Shown here: positions 29,828 through 34,864 of the stretch, one piece after another
Layout of the letters: each line of letters begins with the position of its first letter
Numbering within the stretch: position 1 is the first letter of the stretch
Assembly (NCBI GenBank): GCA_910587895.1
Contig: CAJUOE010000164.1
Coordinates: forward strand, 1-34,864
Reading direction: 5' to 3'
Source of the DNA: an uncultured Lachnospiraceae bacterium
GTDB lineage: Bacteria > Bacillota > Clostridia > Lachnospirales > Lachnospiraceae
Length of the DNA stretch: 34,864 nt
Notes under the pieces: generated by a model
Seen by the model: the letters and a program-made list of their open reading frames with translations, nothing else
What the model was told of the DNA's origin: nothing
Database searches by the model: none
Translations under genes and position numbers: made by a program

Positions 29828-32355
29828 GGCTTCACCTCTTCCCAGATACGGAGTCCCGCTGTTCCGTCACTGTTCGCATATAAACTTCGAAAATAATCCT
29901 GTTCCGCTTTGTAGACCGCTTTTCCTTTTACCAGAGCATCACTGGCATAAGAAAGCGCATACTCCCCAGTCTCCCCTATTTGATACACGTCTGCCGCATT
30001 ATATTTTTCCACTCCCATTTTTTCAAACATACTGCTGGCATCCGCTGGCAGCCTGTCCAAATACAGAACCGGATAATCATCTATCGGTTTACTGTCTGCG
30101 CCCAAAATCATTACACGGCTGTCCCTCTGCTTCAGTGTACTTATGTAGGAAAAGGCCATTCTCCCATCCTGCAACATGCATACACTGTGCGTATCTATAC
30201 CGCCGTCCCATGTCATCTCACATGTCGTCTCCATAGTTTCAGTATCCAGCCGCAAAACCATATTTCCACGGACTGGGAAAAGCAAAATACTTTCGTTTTC
30301 AAAAACTGCATGGGAAAAACCCCATTGCAGCTCGAATCCGGGAGGATAACAGCAACTGCCCGATTCCTTGAGATTCACTCCGTCCCAATATGCAATTCTG
30401 GTCTTCTCATCTCTGGGGAAAAGCCAAAATCCCTTGTCATCCCGCAGCATTCTCTGATATATATTCTTTTCTGAGCCAATGTGCATAAACTCCGCTCGTT
30501 TACTCTCCAAATCATACGACGCAAGCATATTGGTATGTGTAATCAGATAATATAATTGATTGCCGACTACATATAAATCATCATCATAGTATTCTTCACT
30601 CAGAGGAATTTCTTCTTCTTTCCGGTAACTAATCACTTCCCTTTCCAATCGCTTCTCTTCTAAATTCATCACCCACAAACATTTATAATCGGAAGAGATC
30701 ATATATATTTTTTCTTCTATCCTTGTCGAACTTTTGATCCGATCTGGCAGTTCATAACGTTCCCACCTTCCCGTATTCAGATGATACGCTGCCAACGCAT
30801 GTGCTCTGGAAGGCACCAGCCACAAAGTGTCATCCTTATAGATGACATTGCTGTAAAGAGAAATCTCCATCTGCCATTCCTGCGGAACCGCTCCTAAATC
30901 AGTAACACTTTTTTCCACCAAATCCAATCTGTAAAATCGATTGTAATTTAGCGCCGTAAAGAAAATGCTATCGTTAACATGACATGCCGCTTTATAACAA
31001 ATGCTATGCCCCGGCTTGGATGCAGTCTGTTCTGTCAGGACACCAATATTCTGTCTCATGATTGGTTTCCCCTGCACCCCATACAGATAAATCAGTGAAC
31101 TGTCATCCCCGTAATACATATCCGTCCACAATACTGCCCTGTGCAAGTCTGCTGTATCATCATAAATACCGATGCCCGATTGCTTATACTCTTCCACAAT
31201 CACCAGATATTCCTCGAAAAGCTTGGGGCGCATGGACTGTATTGTGCCTCCCGTCAGTGGATGGGGTCTCCACCACAAAACCACATCATCCCGTCCCGAA
31301 AAAAAGACGATGGTGTCCTTGATTTTCTTTAATTCCTGTTCGTTGCCACGAAGAATGCCTGATACACCCGTGTTGTAAAGCACTGCCTTTTTCTTGTCGA
31401 GCCGCTTTTGCCATTCTGCCGGAAGTTCGTAATCTTCTCTCTTACCGTTCACCACTTTATCAATTTTAGGCGAACCTAATGGCAGTATTTTTCCCTGAAG
31501 CATTTTATCCACTTCAATTTCTCGTATGTCGGCATTTTCCATATAAAATTTCTTTAAATATCTATAATAGTCTTCTTTCGCAGACGCGGAATGGGCTATC
31601 ACCACATCCGAAAACACAGTTCCCGGAGTCACACACATGCTCTCGTACATTTCCTCGCCTAGTATAAAATAAGGTATATATACTAACTTGTCGGTAAATT
31701 TCCTCAGCTCTCTCGCATAAAAAAACGGGTGCACACTTGTCACATGATTGCATTCATCATAAGGATTATGTATATAAATAACATCCGGATGTTCCTTCTC
31801 CAGATCAAAGGCTTCCCAAGACACGATAGGCACATACTCCGGGTACAACTCCCCCTCATAGTGCATCCTGCTGAAACTCCCATCGGGATTCTTATCAAAA
31901 TAAGGAATCGGCACGACATACGCGTCACAGTCCGGATCGGCATCCGCCGCCTTCCAGACGCTCTCAAGGCTGTCCCACATGGACGCCTTATAGGGCAGAA
32001 ATACCGCGCTTGTCCTTACCGGAATATCATTCTTCACGCTGTTCTCTATCCGAATCAGCTCGCGGCGGAGGTTTTTATACGTCTTACCCACGTTGACAGG
32101 CTGCTGCTGCCTGATCGACTCATAGGTCAGATAAAGCAGCTCACAGTAATTTTCCAGAAGCTCTACCGTGGCAAAACCTTCTCCCTCGGACTCCTCGATC
32201 ATGCCGCCGATTTGAATCGCGCTGTCCTGACACTGTTCGAGCAGGGTCAGAGCAGCATCCGGATTGCCGGCATCCATCGCTTTTTTAATCGCATCATGTG
32301 CTTTTTCAAGCAGGCCGATGGTTGAAATTATCTGATTTTTTTGTAATTTTCTCAT
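29824..32355 (-). CDS. TagB/TagF-like polyol-phosphate transferase with C-terminal propeller-like region
   Basis: An 843-residue protein, first gene of the operon. Residues 1-110 are helical. Residues 110-440 resemble CDP-glycerol:poly(glycerophosphate) transferases: LVYIPYFILGEEM, LGSPKIDKV, VLYNTGVSGIL, VVLWWRPHPLTGG, and TDMYYGDDSSLIYLYGVQGK where the family has its Ser-Ser loop. Residues 450-830 contain irregular repeats of a bladed pattern (RFYRLDLVEK, AAYHLNTGRWERYELP, ASYDLESKRAEF, LRLDTETMETTCE) suggestive of a beta-propeller. A CDP-polyol donor would fit the separate operon at 2147-4690. The leader is about 130 bases and the ATG has only a moderate AGGA site. GC content falls from the 5' to the 3' half of the gene, compatible with a mosaic origin. 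Confidence 0.75.
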   Translation of the reverse strand: MRKLQKNQIISTIGLLEKAHDAIKKAMDAGNPDAALTLLEQCQDSAIQIGGMIEESEGEGFATVELLENYCELLYLTYESIRQQQPVNVGKTYKNLRRELIRIENSVKNDIPVRTSAVFLPYKASMWDSLESVWKAADADPDCDAYVVPIPYFDKNPDGSFSRMHYEGELYPEYVPIVSWEAFDLEKEHPDVIYIHNPYDECNHVTSVHPFFYARELRKFTDKLVYIPYFILGEEMYESMCVTPGTVFSDVVIAHSASAKEDYYRYLKKFYMENADIREIEVDKMLQGKILPLGSPKIDKVVNGKREDYELPAEWQKRLDKKKAVLYNTGVSGILRGNEQELKKIKDTIVFFSGRDDVVLWWRPHPLTGGTIQSMRPKLFEEYLVIVEEYKQSGIGIYDDTADLHRAVLWTDMYYGDDSSLIYLYGVQGKPIMRQNIGVLTEQTASKPGHSICYKAACHVNDSIFFTALNYNRFYRLDLVEKSVTDLGAVPQEWQMEISLYSNVIYKDDTLWLVPSRAHALAAYHLNTGRWERYELPDRIKSSTRIEEKIYMISSDYKCLWVMNLEEKRLEREVISYRKEEEIPLSEEYYDDDLYVVGNQLYYLITHTNMLASYDLESKRAEFMHIGSEKNIYQRMLRDDKGFWLFPRDEKTRIAYWDGVNLKESGSCCYPPGFELQWGFSHAVFENESILLFPVRGNMVLRLDTETMETTCEMTWDGGIDTHSVCMLQDGRMAFSYISTLKQRDSRVMILGADSKPIDDYPVLYLDRLPADASSMFEKMGVEKYNAADVYQIGETGEYALSYASDALVKGKAVYKAEQDYFRSLYANSDGTAGLRIWEEVKP

Positions 32356-32487
32356 ACGCGGCCCGTCCTGTCAAAACAGTAAAATAATGTCCTATGATTT
32401 ATCGGCAGAATAGGCCGGAAACTTTACTCCAGCCTCATTCCCAAAAAACGGAACAGTCTTTCCTGATCAAACTCTTATAACCGTATT
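32356..32487 (-). promoter_or_regulatory. Leader of the large glycan operon
   Basis: About 130 untranslated bases between the predicted start of transcription and the ATG at 32355. It contains alternating GGAA/TTCC blocks (GGAA-agactg-TTCC followed by GTTTTTT, then GGGAA, then TTTCC). Mutually exclusive weak pairings are possible, one of them preceding a T-run. This is suggestive of, but far from proof for, an attenuator. No known riboswitch or JUMPstart element is recognised. Confidence 0.3.
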
Positions 32488-32493
32488 GTTATC

Positions 32494-32522
32494 ATTTTAG
32501 CATCTGAAACAGCTCCTGTAAA
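32494..32522 (-). promoter_or_regulatory. Main promoter of the 27-kb glycan operon
   Basis: Minus-strand TTTACA (32517-32522), a 17-base spacer and TAAAAT (32494-32499). The palindromic repeats begin 15 bases upstream of the -35, a position suited to an activator. Downstream gaps between genes rarely exceed 50 bases, and no terminator is seen until 4953, so this promoter probably serves the whole cluster. Confidence 0.65.
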
Positions 32523-32536
32523 CATTTTCGTAAAAT

Positions 32537-32605
32537 ACGCACGCGTGCGTTTCTTTCCCACATTTAAACGCACGCGTGCGTTTAGGCGTGCGTTTTCCGT
32601 GCGTT
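32537..32605. promoter_or_regulatory. Palindromic operator-like repeat cluster in the divergent promoter region
   Basis: Two perfect palindromes share the core ACGCACGCGTGCGT: one at 32537-32550, the other extended to 20 bp (TAAACGCACGCGTGCGTTTA) at 32565-32584. Two further half-sites follow. The half-site CGTGCGTT starts at 32544, 32575, 32587 and 32598, so palindrome centres are 31 bp apart (about three helical turns) and later half-sites 11-12 bp apart. The core is also strictly alternating purine-pyrimidine. It lies between the promoter for the glycan operon and that for the gene at 32781, so one regulator could control both. The regulator is unknown. Confidence 0.7.
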
Positions 32606-32645
32606 CATTTTACAAAAATTTCACAGAAACAAAAGACTCCCTTCA

Positions 32646-32674
32646 TTGACATCCATTTCCGGTATCTTTATCAT
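32646..32674 (+). promoter_or_regulatory. Promoter of the membrane-anchored protein gene
   Basis: TTGACA (32646-32651), a 17-base spacer and TATCAT (32669-32674). Transcription would begin near 32682, giving a leader of about 100 bases; GAAAGGA lies seven bases before the ATG at 32781. Confidence 0.7.
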
Positions 32675-32780
32675 AATAGATATGTGGAAAACTTTTCAGC
32701 TACAAAATATCTGTTCCGAATGATGATGCACAACAGACAAAAACATTGACAGGATTGTCGAAGAAAGAAAGGATCGCGTT

Positions 32781-33614
32781 ATGTCGTCACAAAATTCAGT
32801 AATAGAAGAGATCAGAGATGTTCAGAAAAAAGCCTTTGCCACCATGACTGTCAAAGAAAAGCTCGCCTATTTCTGGGATTATTATAAGCTGCACACAATT
32901 GTGGCCGTTATCGTGGTTGTCTTCATCATCGCCTTCATTAATTCCTACCGTTCCAACAAACCCTACGCCTTTTATGCGGTTCTACTGAATGCCAACACCG
33001 GTGTGGATAATAATGACGCCACTGTCACATGGCCGCAGGAGTTTCTGGAATATGCAGGTATCGACCCGGATGCCTATCAGGTATATATTGACACCACTGT
33101 CACAACTTCCGCCAGCAGCGGCGACCAGTACGAAATGGCCAGCCGGCAAAAAATGGCAGCCATGATGCATGCCGGAGATATCCAGGCCATAGTGGCAGAC
33201 ACGGAAGCCTTTGAAAGTTATGCACGACTCGAATACTTCTATGATCTGAACAGCGCTTTCAGCGCAGAAGAGCTTGCTCCCTATGCCGACCTGCTCTACT
33301 ACACGGACGGCGCCGACTTTGACGCGGATACGGGCGATACGCTGGAGGAAATGGAAGCCGCACAGAAAGCCTTTTACGAAGAGGTGATCGACCACAGCGA
33401 TCCCGCCGCCATGGAAAAGCCCGTGGCAGTGGGCATCCGCATCCCGCAGACGGGAAACAGGCTGGGCGATTCCGGCTATTATGATTACATCTTTGAGGGT
33501 GATTACACCTTTCAGGGGCATCCTTCGGAAATCGTGATCGGGATTCCGGTGTCGGTGGAAGACCCGAAGATTGCATTGCAATTTTTGAGCTATCTGTTTG
33601 AAAACAATGCTTGA
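32781..33614 (+). CDS. Membrane-anchored extracytoplasmic protein of unknown function
   Basis: A 277-residue protein. Residues 1-38 are cytoplasmic and charged. One membrane segment at about 39-56 (TIVAVIVVVFIIAFINSY) follows, then a large acidic outer domain. The outer domain has alternating strand-helix text, such as IQAIVADTEAFESYARLEYF, and GHPSEIVIGIPVS near the end, recalling solute-binding-protein folds. No lipobox is present. Proteins of this build are common next to housekeeping genes in Lachnospiraceae, but no function is known to me. It is the only plus-strand gene, monocistronic, with its own promoter and terminator, and shares its upstream region with the glycan operon. Confidence 0.85.
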   Translation: MSSQNSVIEEIRDVQKKAFATMTVKEKLAYFWDYYKLHTIVAVIVVVFIIAFINSYRSNKPYAFYAVLLNANTGVDNNDATVTWPQEFLEYAGIDPDAYQVYIDTTVTTSASSGDQYEMASRQKMAAMMHAGDIQAIVADTEAFESYARLEYFYDLNSAFSAEELAPYADLLYYTDGADFDADTGDTLEEMEAAQKAFYEEVIDHSDPAAMEKPVAVGIRIPQTGNRLGDSGYYDYIFEGDYTFQGHPSEIVIGIPVSVEDPKIALQFLSYLFENNA

Positions 33615-33668
33615 GCGTGAATCCGATCCCATTTCCTATTCTGAAAATATACCGTCAGAAAATAATTT

Positions 33669-33709
33669 GCGCCAGAGTTTCAATCACTTACTCCGGCGCT
33701 TATTTTTTA
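33669..33709 (+). terminator. Intrinsic terminator after the membrane-anchored protein gene
   Basis: GCGCCAGAGT pairs with ACTCCGGCGC (a two-base bulge and one mismatch), followed by TTATTTTTTA. It lies between convergent genes and may also slow transcription arriving from gatB, although the opposite flank (AAATTATTTT) has a poorer T-run. Confidence 0.8.
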
Positions 33710-33777
33710 CTTTCACGCTCTGCCGGCTCACTGGTCTGTAATTATCCCGCTAGCCATAATTTTTTTTGACATCTATG

Positions 33778-34863
33778 TCACTTTTGAAGCAATTCCTTCA
33801 GCATCTGGTTCACCGCTCCCGGATCGGCTTTCCCTTTCATGGCCTTCATGGTCTGCCCCACAAGGAAACCGATGGCTTTCTCCTTGCCGTTCCGATAATC
33901 CTCCACGGACTGCGGGTTCGCCGCGATCACTTCCTCTATGGTCTTTTTCAAGGCGCCCTCGTCGTTGACGGTCTTTAATCCTTTCTCATCCACGTACCGT
34001 TCGGGATCCACATTCTCCTCAAACATCACCTCGAAAACTTCCTTTGCCACCGAGCTGTTGATCTGCTTCGTGTCTGTAAGAGCAATCAGCTTCGCCAGAT
34101 TCTCCGGCGAAAAGCGCAGGTCGGAGGCATCCACCTCCCGCTCTTTCATCAGGCGCAGGGTCTCTCCCATAATCCAGTTGGACACCTTCTTGGGCTGCGC
34201 CCCCAGCGCCACCGCCGCCTCGAACAGATCGGCCAGCGGCTTTTCCCCTGTGATAATATCGATGTCGTAATCGGGAATGTCAAACTCTTCCCGGTAACGA
34301 GCCATCTTTTTCGTGCGGAACTCCGGCTGTCTTGCGCGGATTTCCTGCAGCATCTCTTCGCTCACGCTGATCGGGGTCAGGTCGGGGTCGGGGAAGTAGC
34401 GATAATCCTGCGCATCCTCCTTGCTCCGCATGGCGTAGGACTCTCCCTTCGTATCATCCCATCTTCTGGTCTCCTGCACCACGCTCTCTCCCGCTTCCAT
34501 CAGGTCGATCTGCCGCTCCGTCTCCCCCTCGATGGCCCTTGTGATGGCCTTGAAGCTGTTCAGGTTCTTCATCTCCGTCCGGGTGCCGAAGGCTTCCGCT
34601 CCCACCTCCCTGACGGAAAGGTTCACGTCCGCGCGCATGGAGCCTTCCTGCAGCTTGCAGTCCGACGCACCCAGATACTGGATCACCAGACGCAGCTTTT
34701 CCAAATAGGCGATGACCTCCTCGGCGTTTCGCATATCCGGCTCGGACACAATCTCAATCAGCGGCACGCCGGAGCGGTTGTAGTCCACCAGACTGCAGTC
34801 CTCCCACTCGTCATGGATCAGCTTGCCCGCATCCTCCTCCATATGGATTTCATGGATGCCCAC
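33778..34863 (-). CDS. gatB: Aspartyl/glutamyl-tRNA amidotransferase subunit B, 5' part outside the window
   Basis: The C-terminal 361 residues of GatB, the kinase-amidase partner that converts Glu-tRNA(Gln) or Asp-tRNA(Asn) to the amidated forms with GatA and GatC. Clear blocks are DYNRSGVPLIEIVSEPD, LQEGSMRADVNLSVR, TRTEMKNLNSFK, QETRRWDD, and DYRYFPDPDL. A YqeY-like tail domain ends in GAVNQMLKELLQK. The reading frame is open to the right edge, so the apparent ATG there is internal. Together with guaB it marks the core-genome flank of the glycan locus. Confidence 0.96.
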   Translation of the reverse strand: MGIHEIHMEEDAGKLIHDEWEDCSLVDYNRSGVPLIEIVSEPDMRNAEEVIAYLEKLRLVIQYLGASDCKLQEGSMRADVNLSVREVGAEAFGTRTEMKNLNSFKAITRAIEGETERQIDLMEAGESVVQETRRWDDTKGESYAMRSKEDAQDYRYFPDPDLTPISVSEEMLQEIRARQPEFRTKKMARYREEFDIPDYDIDIITGEKPLADLFEAAVALGAQPKKVSNWIMGETLRLMKEREVDASDLRFSPENLAKLIALTDTKQINSSVAKEVFEVMFEENVDPERYVDEKGLKTVNDEGALKKTIEEVIAANPQSVEDYRNGKEKAIGFLVGQTMKAMKGKADPGAVNQMLKELLQK

Positions 34864-34864
34864 A

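Noticed and set aside
32537..32605. Repeats resembling a minimal CRISPR array
   Set aside because: Only two palindromes and two half-sites, with gaps of 3-15 bases between them; no spacers of CRISPR length and no cas genes.

Overview
This window looks like a chromosomal segment of a Gram-positive Clostridia member, most likely Lachnospiraceae. That reading rests on the style of the housekeeping genes (guaB, gatB), strong GGAGG ribosome binding sites, small membrane proteins of a type common in that family, and a large glycan cluster. All genes lie on the minus strand except one membrane-anchored protein at 32781-33614. I see no rRNA, tRNA, transposase or CRISPR array.

Layout. (a) 1-1757 holds the start of guaB and a small membrane protein. 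(b) 1880-2104 holds a self-contained mini transcription unit: promoter, 27-codon ORF with a flagellin-like N-terminus, terminator. (c) 2147-4765 is a three-gene operon with its own promoter: a ribulose-phosphate 3-epimerase-like protein, a TarI/IspD-like cytidylyltransferase and a zinc alcohol dehydrogenase. Together they look like a CDP-pentitol supply pathway. (d) 4795-4953 is a dense multi-hairpin element at a base-composition boundary. (e) 4953-32355 is one apparent 27-kb operon of 21 intact genes and one pseudogene, tightly spaced or overlapping. It is read from a promoter at 32494-32522 next to palindromic operator-like repeats at 32537-32605. (f) 32646-33709 is a divergent single-gene unit, and (g) gatB runs off the right edge.

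The large operon is a surface or intracellular glycan biosynthesis locus with a phosphonate branch. Phosphonate genes: two phosphoenolpyruvate mutases, each fused to a cytidylyltransferase as in Fom1 of fosfomycin biosynthesis. One of them carries a further N-terminal PntC-like nucleotidyltransferase. They are joined by a phosphonoacetaldehyde-reductase-type iron alcohol dehydrogenase and a phosphonopyruvate decarboxylase gene decayed by internal deletion. Candidate transferases are a LicD protein and an alkaline-phosphatase-superfamily protein immediately upstream. Sugar genes: glucose-1-phosphate cytidylyltransferase, an RmlC-type 3,5-epimerase, two C-methyltransferases, an O-methyltransferase-like protein and two SDR enzymes. 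Assembly: several glycosyltransferases and a TagB/TagF-like polyol-phosphate transferase that could use the CDP-pentitol from region (c).

Most striking are the CTP-based activation theme (six nucleotidyltransferase domains in five proteins), a small Rossmann-like module attached to about nine otherwise unrelated enzymes, a four-domain 879-residue fusion, and a phosphonate pathway whose decarboxylase is broken while its neighbours remain intact. Functional statements are homology by eye; no searches were run.
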